A DNA stretch of 64,000 nucleotides from Alnus glutinosa (lineage: Eukaryota; Streptophyta; Magnoliopsida; Fagales; Betulaceae). This document shows positions 48,173 to 61,106 of the stretch, one piece after another. The translations under genes and the position numbers were made by a program. Below the pieces are notes generated by a model. The model did no database searches, was not told the origin of the DNA, and saw only the letters and a list, made by a program, of their open reading frames with translations. The stretch is taken from the NCBI RefSeq assembly GCF_958979055.1, contig NC_084894.1:5709001-5773000 (forward strand), written 5' to 3'. Positions within the stretch are counted from its first letter, which is position 1. The number at the start of each line of letters is the position of its first letter.

Positions 48173-51100
48173 TCTCAAAAGGCAGGCAGATATATATATA
48201 TATATATATCTGCCTGCCTTTTGAGAATTAAAGCCATCATATAAAATAATAGTGTATGCTTCATAATTATCCTGTCAATGTCTATTTGATCATTTAAATA
48301 GGTTATTATTTCTGATGCCAATGTTCCTGGTGAGGGTGAACATAAGATAATGTCTTTTATTCGCCAGCAGCGAAACGTTAGTACTGGATATAATCCAAAT
48401 ACGAGGCACTGCGTCTGTGGTCTGGTATGACAACTCTGCTGCCTTCTGTTTGTTTGTATTGCCATACCCCAAAGTTTTCTTTTCATCCCTTAATTTTGAT
48501 ATGATATTGCATGCATATGTGCAGGACGCTGATCTGATAATGCTTGCTTTAGCAGCACATGAAGTTCATTTTTCCATTTTGAGAGAGGTGAATTTGAATC
48601 ATTTTTGTAAATTTAAATTAATAGGAAGGGATGAATTTAATTATGGTATCATTTTGCATGGATTCTTAATCTTCACTTCTTCCTATCTGAATATTACAGG
48701 AGCCTCCAACAATCGATGAAAGTTCAGTGAAGAAAAGGGCATGGTTTAAAAAGCCTTTTGAGGTATGCATGATTCACTTTGTTGGCTGGTTGTTTCAACA
48801 GAACACACTTCAAGAGCAGTAGATTTTGTAATGAAAACACAAGATAGTATGGGAAAAAGTTGCTGCAGAATTTCTGCAGAAAAGTGAGCAAACCAGAGGA
48901 GAAAAACAGGGGAGAGGAAGAGAAATTTTCTGAACTTGGTCTCTACTTCTTTTCTCAGTTCTTCCTTTTTTTTCTTCTTTACACATACATATTTTCCTGC
49001 AGCTTCTCCATACAAAATAAAGAGAGCCTTTTTACAGATATACAACACAAACATTTTCACCTACTACAAACCAAGGTTTAAAAAAACACAACCACAGTAA
49101 AAAATAACTAGTCAAAGCACATTAATTAGTAACAACCTTGCCGTCCGTGACTTTAGCTGAGAGCATTCATTTATATCCCCTTAATACATTTTTCTTTCTG
49201 TTCCATTTGCAGTTTGTACATATATGGATTCTGCGGGAATATTTGGAGCTTGACATGAAAATATCTGACCCTCCACCCAATCTGGAGATAGATCTTGAGC
49301 GGATAGTTGATGATTTCATTTTCATGTGCTTTTTTGTGGGCAATGATTTCCTACCCCATATGCCTTCCTTAGAAGTTCATGAGGTCTTGTAGCCTTTTTA
49401 ATTTACACTGGTTAAAACTTTTTTCTTTTCTTTTGATAAACAAGTGTCAGTAAGAGTTCTTTTATCACTAGTCTTTCATTTACTTGTTTATTCTTTCTTA
49501 AATATCTTCACAAAGGTATTAAAGAAAAAAGCTATATATATAATTATGTAGGCTCTGTGTATGTGTATATGTATTTGAAATACGTAATATTTCAAATTAA
49601 TAATTGTGATATGAAAAGTACGCAATTATATATTATTAATGTCATTACTCATTGATGCAATGCAATGCATAAAGTAAATTAAAGTATTATATAAAAGAAG
49701 TAATATATATATATATATATATATATAGATGTCTTAGAAGAAGAGCTGATTTGAGTGACACATGTGCCTTTATTTGGTTTAGGAATTCTGTTTAATTTAT
49801 ATTGAAGTGTAGATATATTTTGGATTACTAAATTTAATGGTGTGATTACTTTTAACATTCATTCTTATAGGGTGCTATTGACTTATTGATGACTGTTTAC
49901 AAGGAGGAGTTCAAGAACCTTGGTGGCTATCTACTTGACATGAGCAGGGTAACATGCATGTAACTCTCATATTAATTGTAGCTTCTTTCAATTTCTGGTT
50001 GCAGTTAACTGTTAACCTTACATCTTTTAATTTTTCCCATTTCCATGTACAAAAGCTTTCTGATTCTAAAGATAAAAGAAACGGATATATAAACCTCTCC
50101 AGAGTCGAGAAGTTCATTCTTTTAGTTGGCTCATATGAAGATAAAATTTTCAAGAAAAGAATAGATCGTCGCGAGCGCCAACTTAGATACCTTTGCAATG
50201 ATTCAGATAAAGTGAGTCAATTAAATTTCAATCAGCACTAACGGATCATGCATTCTACTCCAAAACTAATGGAACTGATGCAAAATCTAATGCCTTTTCT
50301 AGCAAGATGATCATGAAGGTCATGCATTATCCAGTGAGAAAGCTCCTACTTCCATAGATTCAGCAGATATTTCTGAAGTAAGTCATGATTTTCTTATATT
50401 TTTCTCCCAATCATGTATGTATCTTCTTTATATAAAAAGATGTCCCATTTATTTACATGTACTGAAAAAATGCTTTTGGTTCTCCATTAATTACAGGTTA
50501 CCTATTGGTCTTCATAATTAGTTTCTTAATTACTTTCATTCTTGGTTTTGCAGATTGATAAAAACACAGACGAGTTGATAGAAAAGTTCAATAAGAATAT
50601 TCGCAAGAACATTGACCTATTTAAGAATGGTCAATTCGTAGACAAAGTATGAATCACTGCCTTCTAAAGATTTTTCGTGTTGCTATAGAGTTCTCTTTAG
50701 AAGACTCATCATATCCCATACATGCACAGGTGAGACTGGGTACTGCTAGCTGGAAAAAAAGATACTACAAAGAGAAATTTTCTGCAAAAACCTGGAGGGA
50801 TATTGAAAGCCTAAGAAAAGAACTTGTGAGCTTTTGTTGAAAACCCATATTTAATTTTAAACAGATTGTGTATTAGTGATATAAGTGTAGCTAAAAAAGG
50901 TAGGGTTCCTAAAGTTTTAACGTCTACTACTTGATTTCTTGAAGGTAAAGAAGTACACTGAAGGACTATTGTGGGTTCTTCTGTATTATTTTTCAGCAGT
51001 CCCATCGTGGTCATGGTAAGAACAAGCTGCATAAAATGAAGTCCCCCCCACCCTATTACAATGCTTGTTAATAATGTAATGAATTATGCTTCAGGTTTTA

Positions 51101-53358
51101 CCCATACCACTATTCACCATTTGCGTCAGATTTGAAGGGCCTTGCTCAGGTCAGCGTAGAGTTTCAAAAGGGTTCCCCATTAAAACCATTTGATAACCTA
51201 TTGGCTGTACTACCCATAAAGAGGTATCAGACTTTCATGGATGTTGTATGTTTGTGCTGTATTAATTTATCATAAATTTATAGGTAAATTAAATGAATTG
51301 AATTAACGTACTCCTATATATATATATATATATGTGTAGTGCTCATGTACTTCCCAAAGTTTACCAGGCTCTGATGACAGATGCAGAGTTCAAGCTTATT
51401 GATTTTTATCCTATTGGTAAACTCTGATTTTTTTAGAGTTTAGGGTTTAAAACCAATGAATTTGATATAAAAATTGACACTGATCTTTCTTTTACGCTTA
51501 GATTTTGATGTCGATCTGGATGGAAAACGTTTTATGTGGCAGGTCTGCTTATATTTCTTATATTTTTGTTTATAATGTCTTAAAAAGACACCTGCAACTC
51601 TGCAACTACTCGATTTTACATATTCCATATGGTGAAGTGGTGATATATATGTTCTATTTTCTGTTTCTCATGAAGGGGATCTCCAAGCTCCCATTTGTAG
51701 GGGAAGAACGCCTTCTATCTGAAACTAAAGAATTAGAGGGAGGTCTACTGGTATTACATTTTATCCTTAACAAATTTTTCAAACTCTATGTTCTATAGAG
51801 ATTTGAAGCGTTTTTCAATCTTTATTTAATAGGGGGATGAAGCATTGAGGAATGGAAACAATGTTGATCAGTTATATGTGAGTAGCACACACAAGTTGGC
51901 ATTGCAAATTTTGTCACTTTCCCCAAATGAAAACGAAGTGGTTGAGATCGATACCAGTATGAGGTGGGTGGATCCTTGTGTTAGCTTGTCTGTTTCCTTT
52001 CTTTAACATCATATTTATTATTGTTGTTAACAAATAAATTCTTGATGCCCGGCATAACTAGGTTTGTTTTGACAGTGTCAGATGGTAGCAGAAACTAAGA
52101 ATTAAATATTGAAAAGGGAATTCAAGAAGAGATAAAAAACAAATAGGAAAGAGAAAGACTATTTGCCAAAAATATTCAAACTTTGAAAGATTGGAATTTA
52201 ATTGATACTCCAAAACTGAATTTCAAAATAATACATATGTGCCTTTATATAGGATAAGTTTAAGTGTTTTCCAAGCAAAATACTCTGAGATAAAGAAAGA
52301 AAAAAAAATAACTCTAAACTTGGAGACAACAAAAATACTTGTAGAGAAAGTAAAAGATATTATTATAAAATAATCCTAAAATATTATGCATGATTCTTTC
52401 AATTCTTGTGCAGATCTTCTTTATTAAGATATTTCAATGCTATTAATTCATTATCTGACAACTCAGCTACTGATTCAGTATATGCTCCTACATCAACTTC
52501 CCACTGAATAAACTGATCAATTAACTTTTCTTTTCTTTTCTTTTTTCACATCTCAGTGATGGTATTTCCGGTTTTATTCATCTTCCTAACGAGGATATTG
52601 AAATAGTTCACAGGGAAGTCCATAACAGCATTGAAGAGAACTGTGCCCTGTAAGGAAACAACATTAAAAACACATTTTCCAGTCTTGTTTTCCTTTTTTA
52701 TGTATCCTTTGATATCACTTACATTGATGTTGCAGATGTGTGTCTTTTGAGATGCGTGATGATGTACATATTCCCGGCTTACTTGATGGTGTTATCCTTC
52801 CAATTAAGGTACTTCAATTTTTATTTTTATTTTTAATACAAATATCTTCTTTTGATTTCTACCAAAAAAAAAAAAAAAAGACAAACCATTTACTGTAAAA
52901 CCACAATATTATGTATGCAGAGTATTACCGAAGAGGATATTAACGAAACAAAACTTTGGCATGAATACTATGGTAGCAAACCCTCCAACAGGTATGATAT
53001 CTTAGTTCTTGCTTGCGCCTGTTCAATTTATTCCTATATTTGGTTGATGCAATAGGGTGATTGGGATGAGAGTTGCAGATTGCAGAACGAAAGAAGTAGA
53101 AAAGCATATAATAGCACAAATTCTGTTTCAAGCATCTCCCCTAAGATGATTCATGAAGGCTATCTAAGTAAATTTACTACAGATTCATCTTCTAAGGTGA
53201 TATATAAAGGTGCTGGTAGAGGAAAAGTGAATGATACTTCCAATATAAACAAACATATTGAGAGTAGAGAAAGAGTCATATTACCTAGAAATGGTGAAAC
53301 ATCTGGCACAAAAAATGTGCGGCAGCAGAGAATAAATTTCAGGGATCATAGTCATTAA
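46901..53358 (+). CDS. XRN: XRN-type 5'-3' exoribonuclease, copy B (23 exons, 842 aa)
   Basis: Exons: 46901-47083, 47433-47538, 47738-47814, 47911-48114, 48302-48424, 48525-48587, 48700-48762, 49213-49383, 49871-49948, 50056-50211, 50303-50377, 50554-50646, 50730-50825, 50945-51015, 51095-51223, 51340-51416, 51502-51542, 51676-51750, 51833-51963, 52557-52649, 52736-52808, 52921-52991, 53079-53358. Introns are GT-AG and 2,529 nt stay open. The exon plan matches copy A; both keep [27 protein letters not shown] and GNDFLPHMP with all catalytic acids. Oddities: APRAKM is APWAKM, exon 7 is short (21 codons against 50 in A), no CCHC knuckle, and TAA at 53356-53358 stands where copy A has CAA, removing 42 residues of the Gly/Arg-rich tail; the old frame stays open to TGA at 53482-53484. 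Probably still an exonuclease; expression unknown. Confidence 0.88.
48121..48168 (+). repeat. (TA)n tract in intron 4 of copy B
   Basis: About 22 TA units directly after the donor site and directly before the palindrome at 48169-48230. The matching intron of B' has no such tract. Confidence 0.9.
48169..48230. repeat. Perfect 62-bp palindrome in intron 4 of copy B
   Basis: The 31 bases at 48169-48199 (starting TAATTCTCAAAAGGCAGGC) are the exact reverse complement of 48200-48230. Copies A and B' have only the right-hand arm (ATCTGCC...TTTTGAGAATTAA), so the left arm arose in copy B by inverted copying. It could form a hairpin in the pre-mRNA but lies outside coding sequence. Confidence 0.95.
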
Positions 53359-54148
53359 GGGAGGGGACAGCATGGGGCAACAGTTTCTCCAACTTCCTCT
53401 TGGAAACACAGTTCTGCTACCAGCTCTGTGCAGGGCCTTGGCAGAAGCCCACATTCTTCTGTCGAGGAAAGTGGCAGCCACTGAATGTACATTTTCCTGA
53501 CATTCTTCCAACGATGCGGGGGTCATTAAATGTGCTAGTCAAGTGCTTTGTATATACCTTTTCTGATTTTAAGTTTCTTTGACTGAGACTCATGTGCTAT
53601 GACATGTCTAAGTTGCTACATTTGTAACTGATCTCATTTCCGGAAAGGCCCTTCATGCATGTAAAATGATAGGTGATGTGATCGTCAGATGCTTATTTCT
53701 TTTTGGCTGAAAGTAAGTTCTTAGCGGTTGGCACCAAAGTATTTGCTATTTTACTGTAATTTACTTTCAAGCTCTTTGGACATAGAGGAACTGCCTTAGT
53801 ACAAGGCAGTTGCTGCTTTCTCAACTATGCCTTGATAAAGCACAATCATACTGCACGTCTTGGCATTTTCGACTTTGCTTCCTATGTTGTAGCTAAGGAT
53901 GTTGCTTTGATCACAGCTGATGGGTTTTGGCCAACTCTGAGAATGAAGGAACTGAAGTATTTCAAAACAATACATCACTTCTTCTGGTGTCACTGTTGCG
54001 TTCACCCTCACCCTCACCATTATCCCCACTTCCACCCTGCCCCTCACCCTCACCATCGCCCTAACGGTTTGGATTCTGTATAGTTTCTCTCGAGATCTTC
54101 TTTTAAGTTTTCGTGCTCTCTCTCAGGTCAATCTGTTTATCATCTCGA

Positions 54149-54234
<86 letters not shown>

Positions 54235-54419
54235 CTGTTGTACTTTTCTACCTGGACCCAATCATATTGTTCGTGTTTTTTATTCATTCTTACTTTATTT
54301 TATCGTTTCTCTCCCTCTTGAGTCTTAACAAAACCAGCGTCTTCCCCTTTTTCTCATCCACCGCTCCATCCCCTCCATTCTTGAGTTTACGATAGACCAT
54401 TAGTCGCTGAGCTTCAGCC
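53359..54419. other. 3' flank of copy B
   Basis: Positions 53359-53484 are the former last 42 codons of copy B. The next 250 bp match the 3' flank of copy A (GGGGGTCATTA, then CTTTTCTG). Around 54000-54062 lies a CACCCTCACC-type short repeat, and 54150-54230 is a long (TA)n run. GAGATCTTCTTTTAAG at 54094 also occurs in A' (about 56305). No gene was recognised; an open frame at 53832-54083 matches nothing I know. Confidence 0.6.
54150..54230. repeat. (TA)n microsatellite
   Basis: About 40 uninterrupted TA dinucleotides between copy B and the PPR remnant. Confidence 0.95.
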
Positions 54420-54820
54420 CAGAATGCCACGCTCAAATCCTCGCTCATGGGCTCGGACAAAATCCTTTTCTCGGAGTCGCCATGAAGCTCGTCTCTGTGT
54501 ACGCTATATGTGGAAGCCCAGCTCGGTCACCACTCACGGCTCGTTTTTTACTCTGTTGAGCTCAAGAATGTGTACCTATGGAACTCTTTGATTATTGGGT
54601 ATGTGAAAAAAGCGTGTCTATAATGAGGTTTTTGATTTATTCAACGAAATATGCTGTTAGTGATGAATTGCCAGATGATTATACTCTTGCGACGCTTGCG
54701 AAAGCATCCGGCGAGACTGGAGACTCAGTTGCTGGGAAATTGATTCACGGGAAGAATTTATGAATTGGGTTTCTTTTGGATATGGTTGTTGCGAGTTCGT
54801 TGATGGGGATGAACAATGAC
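54420..54820 (+). pseudogene. PPR-like pseudogene fragment downstream of copy B
   Basis: Three frames in turn give KNVYLWNSLIIGYVKK (PPR motif end), then NEVFDLFNE, then DELPDDYTLATLAKASGETG and AGKLIHGKNL, the normal order in a PPR protein. Frameshifts and stops (for example TGA at about 54761) interrupt it. It seems to be an earlier part of a gene whose later part resembles the fragments at 44090-44408 and 56330-56621. Confidence 0.6.
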
Positions 54821-55228
54821 GGACGGACCTATATGGGGGCAGAGGCGGGAACAGATCCTCTCCATTTGAAATCGAGAAGATTCTATTCATTTAGTTATAA
54901 TTCAGGAGTATAGTTGTCTTTTTATATTTTTATAGAAGGTGAAAAGACAATTATACCCTTATTTTATAACTGAAATGAAGAAAATTCAAATTCTCAAAGG
55001 GGTCCTGGTCCCGACCCCTAAAATTTTTTCCAAATAAAAAATTCTAAAAAATTAAAAAAAAAAAAAAAAAAAAAAGTAAAATTTTTTCCTTAATTTTGTT
55101 TATTTCTTAAGTTTTGCCCCCCCCTCCCACCAATTTTTTTTTTTTTTTTTTTCTTTCAATTTGGCCCTCTCAGATTTCCAAGGTTGGGTCTGCCACTGGG
55201 GATGAACTGTAAATGCGTGGAATTTAGT

Positions 55229-56621
55229 GAATTCCCGCTTACTTGATGGTCTTATCCTTCCAGACAAGGTACTTAATTTATTTTATTTTATTTTATTTTT
55301 ACCAAAAAAAAAAAAAAGGAAAGAAAGAAAGACAAACCATTCAAAGTAAAACCACAATATTATGTATGCAGAGTATTACCGATGGAGATATTAAGGAAAC
55401 AAAACTCTGGCATGAATCCCAGGGCAACAAACCCTCCAATAAGTATGATATCTCAGTTCTTGATTACTATTTATAGTGCCTATTCTATTTGTTCCTATAT
55501 TTGGTTGATGCAATAGGATGACATGGATGAGTGTTGCAGATTGCAGTACGAAAGATAATGCATGAAGGCTATCACAAGAGATTTAATACAGACTCATCTT
55601 CTGAGGTGATATATAAAGGTGCTGGTGATGGATGGGGCGCTGGTAGAGGTAAAGTGAATACTACTTCCAATATACCTAGCTCTTCTTTTGCCCAACAGAA
55701 CTCAAATGAACGGGTCAGGCCAAATGGAAGAGCTCAGTCGATGAACAATAATCATTGGCTGCCTAGAAATGGTGTAAAATTTTGTGCTCTTAGCTATCGA
55801 GGGAGGGGACAGCATGGTGCAACCGTTTCTCCGACTTACTCTTGGAAACGCAGTTCTGCAGCTACCAACTTTGTGCAGGGCCGTGGCAGAAGCCGACATG
55901 TTCAACATTCTTCTGTCGAGGAAAGTGGTAACTACTGAATGTAGATTTGAAATCACTGGCCTCATGCCCTTTACGTTTGTGTGTAATGCTATTCAATGGC
56001 GATGTGGGGGTCATTACATGTGCTAATCTAGTGCTTTGTAACATTTACCTTTTCTAGTTTCATGTTTGTTTTGACTGATTGATCGAGACTCCTTTGCTAT
56101 GACTTGTCGAAGCTGCTACATTTGTAACTGAGGCCTTTTGTGCCTGTAAAATGGTCTAAGTTGCTCTTCATGCCTGTAAAATGATTGATGATGTGATTGT
56201 CAGGATGCTTATTTCTTTACGTACGGTTAGCATAAAAAATGTTGCTTAAAAATGTAAGATGCAAGTTATCAACGGATCGGACCCCATTCTGCATTGTTTC
56301 TCTCTAGATCTTCTTTTAAGTTGTGCAGTACTGCATAATTATCTTCGTGCCTCTTTGTGGCGATATGATAGTGGGAGATGGGATTATGGGAGGGAGCTTC
56401 ATTGTTATATTGTGAAGAATGAGTTGGATTTGAGTTTTGGATCGGATGTTCATTTGGGTGTTGTTTGATACTTTGATTGATATGTTGTCAAGGAGTAATA
56501 AAGTTGTTGTGGGTACGTAGACGGGTGTTTGACAGATCAATTAATGAGATGTAGAAATGTTTATGCTTGGACAAAAGCAAGTAGAGAAGATAAAAGAAAA
56601 TAAAAAATGTTTGGGAACAAG
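55229..56621 (+). pseudogene. XRN copy A' (3'-end duplicate, non-functional)
   Basis: Matches copy A from within exon 21 (about 42994) to the 3' flank (about 44408). It keeps the end of exon 21 (to 55268), all of exon 22 (55372-55442) and exon 23 (from 55540), with their splice sites. Exons 1-20 are absent. In exon 23 a deletion of about 55 bp (net) shifts the frame, so the normal frame meets TAA at 55556-55558; the old tail frame reopens and runs to 55938. The 5' break falls in unrelated sequence (GTGAATTCCCGC). The shared segment ends just before the point where the Gypsy remnant joins copy A's flank. Confidence 0.88.
56330..56621 (+). pseudogene. PPR-like pseudogene fragment downstream of A'
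   Basis: Near-identical duplicate of the fragment at 44090-44408, with the same broken GRELHCYIVKNELD frame. About 30 extra bases just upstream (containing AGATCTTCTTTTAAGTTG) are missing from copy A's flank, which suggests copy A's side lost them. Confidence 0.55.
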
Positions 56622-59600
56622 AAGAATCTTGATTCTATTTGCTATTGGTGTTCGAATTTTTTATAAACAAAACAGATGTTATCTCATTTTTTTTTTTAAT
56701 TTTATCTCAGAAAGTCAAATTATCCAAACATCTTTTTCAACTTTATTTGCCTCGGAATTCACACACTAAATTATAGTTGAATTCAGATTTCAAAAAATCG
56801 AACATCCAAACGTGCCATAAAGTCTAAAAAAAAAAAAAAACCCTTATGGTCTCATTTTGGTGCATGGTTTGTTTTTATTGTTGTGTTATTTCTTATTGTT
56901 TTCAAAATTGTGAATTTTGAAAAAAAAAAAATTGAAATTATGTTTGGATAGTTTAGAAAATATAAAACAAAATAAATAAAAAAAAAAAGGAAAAGAAAAA
57001 GAAGAAGAAGAAGAAGATTAACTCTAAATTCTAAAACCCAAAAACTGAAAAAGAAAAGAATCTCAAAATAAAATAATATTTAAAAGAAGAATAAAAAGAT
57101 TATAGAAAATTTAGAGTAAAAAAAACTTTCTTCCTTTTTATTTTTTTTTTTTATTATTTTTTTAAAATTCGGGGGAAGGGAATTGAGAGATTACAACATT
57201 AGCAATAAAAATAACGGGTGGACAATCCAAACAAAAGCCCCAAAACAACTGAAAAAGAATGTAAAAACACCAAAAACTATTGAGAATTTGTCAAATAAAT
57301 GACTTGACCTATCGAAAGAAATGAGATTGCCACAAAAGCGATTTTCAAAAGAAAAGTTCCATGAAAAGAACAACCAAAGCAACAGCTGCAACAAGTGAAT
57401 CGAGAAACGCTTCACAGAATGAGAACATGCACCGAATAAGGGTAAATTGGGGCAACTGATAATAATGAATCTCATTGTACGAAAGATGGCACAACACACG
57501 GGAATGGGTACAAACCTAGAAATGTCTCTCAATTCTTCCTGAACGCCAACTAGGAACAACAACAAAAGTAGGGAAGCTAAAATCCATACGAAAAAAAAAA
57601 TAGAAATACATGAAAAAAAAAAATTAAAAAAAATTAAAAAAAATTAAAAACAAAAAAACAAAAAAACAACACCAAACCAAGAAATCATCACTCGCAAAGG
57701 AGATGGCAGGGGTACGAGATCCATGGGCAAGCACGTGAAGTCCACGTAGAGGCGCGAGAGGTGGCAATGGGGAACATAGAGGCTGGTGAAAACGGTGGAG
57801 AGGCGCATTAGCCGGTGGAGCTGACGAAGGATAATAGGCCACGTGGAATGAGCTTGGTTTACTTTAGTGATAATGGACTTGAGTTATGTATATATAAATT
57901 AAGGCCATTAGCTTAATTGTAGAGATATGAGATTAATCATTTGTTTACTGTGATAAACTTGGAGAATTACATTCTCGAATGTGTTGAGAGATTGACCCTC
58001 TCGAATGTGGCTGAATTATGCATTTTTCCGTTTATGAATCAATCCATTTCAATTTCCTTCTTCCATTTTCCTCTAATCCATTAACAGTGAATAAACTTAT
58101 TACAATTCGAGAAAAGGACGCAATGCAACAATTCAGAGGAGGTGGTAGGGGAGAGGTGAAGGGAGGAGATAAGCAAGGACGCCCGTACGTCCTTAAAACA
58201 CGTTTTTTTTTTAAAAAAAAAAAATAAAATAAAAAAATAAAAAATCTTAGGCTTTTTTAAGCCCAAAACTCCTTTCAATTAACATTCTTGTCCTTATTAA
58301 ATTAAACTCAGCCCAACCCTCTTAAAAAATTGAATTGCCCTCAAATTAAGGCCGATGTCATCTAATTCAACCCAATCCAAAACTAAGATTAAACTGACCA
58401 ACGATTAACCCGTTGAAAAGCGCGCTCCTTTTTTTTTTTTTTTACCAACCACGTACTACCTGGATTCGGATCCCCTCATATTAAATCTGAGAATCTCATA
58501 TTTAAAAATCCTCACTATCACTTGCATGATGCATCTAACGTACCAAACACATGCTAGCTAGCTAGCTGTTTCTACCATCAGCATCCTTTTAAAAATAAAA
58601 TAAAATTAAAAATTCAAAACCATATCATGGTAAGCAACCTCTGCAGGGCTACGCCGGCTTCAAAACGCTCTACTTCTACCTTCTGGTCGACTGTCCACTA
58701 CGCTGATGAAGTGATAAGGTAGTTTACTAGTTTTATTATACTTATTATTATTATTTTGAGGAATACTTATTATTTTATTAATGCATGCTGACGGTATGTG
58801 ACTATGTGTGAGCTGCGCGCAGGCCGGTGTCGCACTGTCGTGTTGTTGTGGTAAAATTGTAAATATTTTCGATATAAAAAAACAGGGACATGTGCTGACT
58901 TTACTTAAATACAAAAACCGACACATGTAAAGTCGGAAAACGATTGCTATGTCCAAATAGGAAAAATAATTGACACATTTGCTGACTTGATGGAGTTAAA
59001 AGATACGAATAATTTCATTTATAATTTTGTTCTTTTCTCACTTTTAAAATAAGGTCGTTAAACTTTAAAATGTGTTAATTTAAGGTATTTATTTTTAATT
59101 TTTTTTTTATAATTTCAACCATCCGTTAAAATTTTTTTTAAAATTTTGTCAAAATTTTCAAAATACCCCTAACTCACTTTTTTTAGAAAAAAAAAAGAAA
59201 AAAAAAATACAAAGATTTATGTGTTAATCAGAATTTACAAAAATACTTATGCATAAATGATTGATTTTTTTTTTATTTAAAAAAAAAAAAAACAAAATAC
59301 AAGGGTATTTTAAAAATTTTGATAGGATTTAACGGAAAGTTCTAACTGGTGGGTGGTTAAATTGAAAAAAAAAAAAAAAAAAAAAAAAATTAAAGATGGA
59401 TACCCTAAATTGACACTTTTTAAAGTTTGAATATCTTATTTCAAAAGTGATGAAAAATCTGAAGTTATATGTGAAGTTTTTCCTAAAAGATAATTACACT
59501 TATATAGTGGGCTCTTGAAGACGAAACAAACGTGTCTTATATAAGAATTGTTTGTAATATTATTATATTGAAATTAATTAATTATTTTACTGATTTGAGT

Positions 59601-60926
59601 ATAAATGGCTTAGTATAAAATAATATATACGAGTTTTAATTTAGTTGTCTTGTATTGTATGTCTCATAAAGAATTCTTATATTATTCTTACAATGCACAA
59701 TGATATTTGGTAACTTATAACTATCCGTGTATGTGAATTCTGAAAATTAACTGCTTCTTTATATTTTCATGGAAACCGAGAGCTAGCGATTACCATGTGA
59801 AATTAAAATAAAAATAAAAATGTATCCTATTGCAGAATTATGTCGAGAAATGACAAAGATAGGAAAATCAGAGACATACCGTTTTATTTTTATATTGATT
59901 CGTCTTATTTTAACTCTTTCAATGAATGATAGATTTCTTGCAAATAATTTAGTTACTTACATTGAAAAGAAATTCTAAGAATTTAAATTCAGATTTGATA
60001 CTTACAATTTTGTTTCTCTATGAGAGTGTATGATGCGATTTTAGACACTTTGTGTTATAATTTGTATTTTGAATTGTGTTTATTATACTTTTATATGTTA
60101 TAATAAAATTATTGTATATAAAGAGAAAAAGAAAATTAGTCATTTTCTAGCTCAACCACTAGGCGAAAGGAATGAGACTGAGATTTTGGGAGGAGAAGGG
60201 ATAGATCGTCTGAGGCAATGGACAAGGCCTCGTAAGAGGCGGAAGGAATAAAGAGGCTTTGTTTGATAACTACCCTTCCCTTATTTTCCCTTCTAAAAAA
60301 AAATCAACTTCAAAACATTTTGGTTGTGTTTGGTAACCAATTGAATTACCTAGATTTTGATGCAATTTTTTTTAAAAAAAAACCACCTCCAAACAATTCT
60401 TACTTTTTATATCACGTCAATCATTTTTTTTTATTATTCAAATAAAAATTCACTACAAAACAAAAATTTTAATACAAAAAATTTCAAAAATTTTATTTAC
60501 TTTATATATCACATCAACCACTTACATATACTAAGAAAATTCTTCATCAAACTCGAGGCGGTTGAGTCGGTTGCCAAAAAAAATCAACTTCTAAACATAA
60601 TATAACTTTTTTTTTTTAATTTTTATATCAAATCAATTTTTTTTTTATTATTATTAAAATAAAAAAATTTATTACAAAACAATTTTTTTTTATTTTTTCC
60701 TTTAATTTTTTTTTTTTTTTTTTTTTTATTTTATATCACATAAATCGCATCTTATTACCATTCATGAAACCATAGGTGAAAGCTTCATAAGGAATGGGAA
60801 GAACTGAGCCAAGAAGTTTTCTTCATAACTTCTTAACGAAGTTTTCTTCTTAACTTGGTAGAGAAGTTGTCGCATGAGAGAGAACGTACGGGGCTTATAT
60901 TTTACAGGAAAAAAAAAAACTTTAGT
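56622..60926. other. Intergenic between A' and B', repeats only
   Basis: AT-rich DNA without a recognised gene. About 57127-57850 starts T-rich and has a GC-richer tail, compatible with a reversed LINE remnant. A foldback arm pair lies at 58996-59490. Several poly(T) tracts follow at 60600-60730. Minus-strand open frames at 57191-57565 and 57624-57842 match nothing I know. Confidence 0.55.
58996..59490. mobile_element. Long-TIR foldback element (AT-rich)
   Basis: The left arm (CTCACTTTTAAAATAAGG, AACTTTAAAATGTGTTAATTT) is mirrored by AAATTGACACTTTTTAAAGTT and CTTATTTCAAAAGTGATGA. Inside, ACCATCCGTTAAAA and TTTAACGGAAAG also pair. A single arm of the same family lies at 14118-14290 (ACTTTTAAAATAAGATATTC). 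No ORF or target duplication was seen. Confidence 0.6.
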
Positions 60927-61106
60927 TAAAGCAACGAACTTTACTTCTGTTTCATCAAAAAGAACTTTACTTTTGTTATATATAGTCCGTACAGAAAAAG
61001 CAAAGTGGGTAATTGCACTTTTGTTAACCATTTAACCATTTGCTGGAGTCGCTCTCTCTTCTACAATTCGACGCAAAAGAGAAGGAGAGAGAGAGAGAGA
61101 ACTCAG
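60927..61106 (+). promoter_or_regulatory. Conserved 5' flank and leader of XRN copy B'
   Basis: Same block as 46722-46900, with a shorter (GA)n tract and TTATATATAGTCCG where B has TTATAGTCCG. The extra TATA gives a slightly better TATA-like word about 120 bp before the ATG. Whether either flank drives transcription cannot be seen from sequence alone. Confidence 0.55.

Noticed and set aside
53996..54062. CACCCTCACC repeats as a structured element
   Set aside because: Short and irregular, with no flanking duplication or coding frame of interest.
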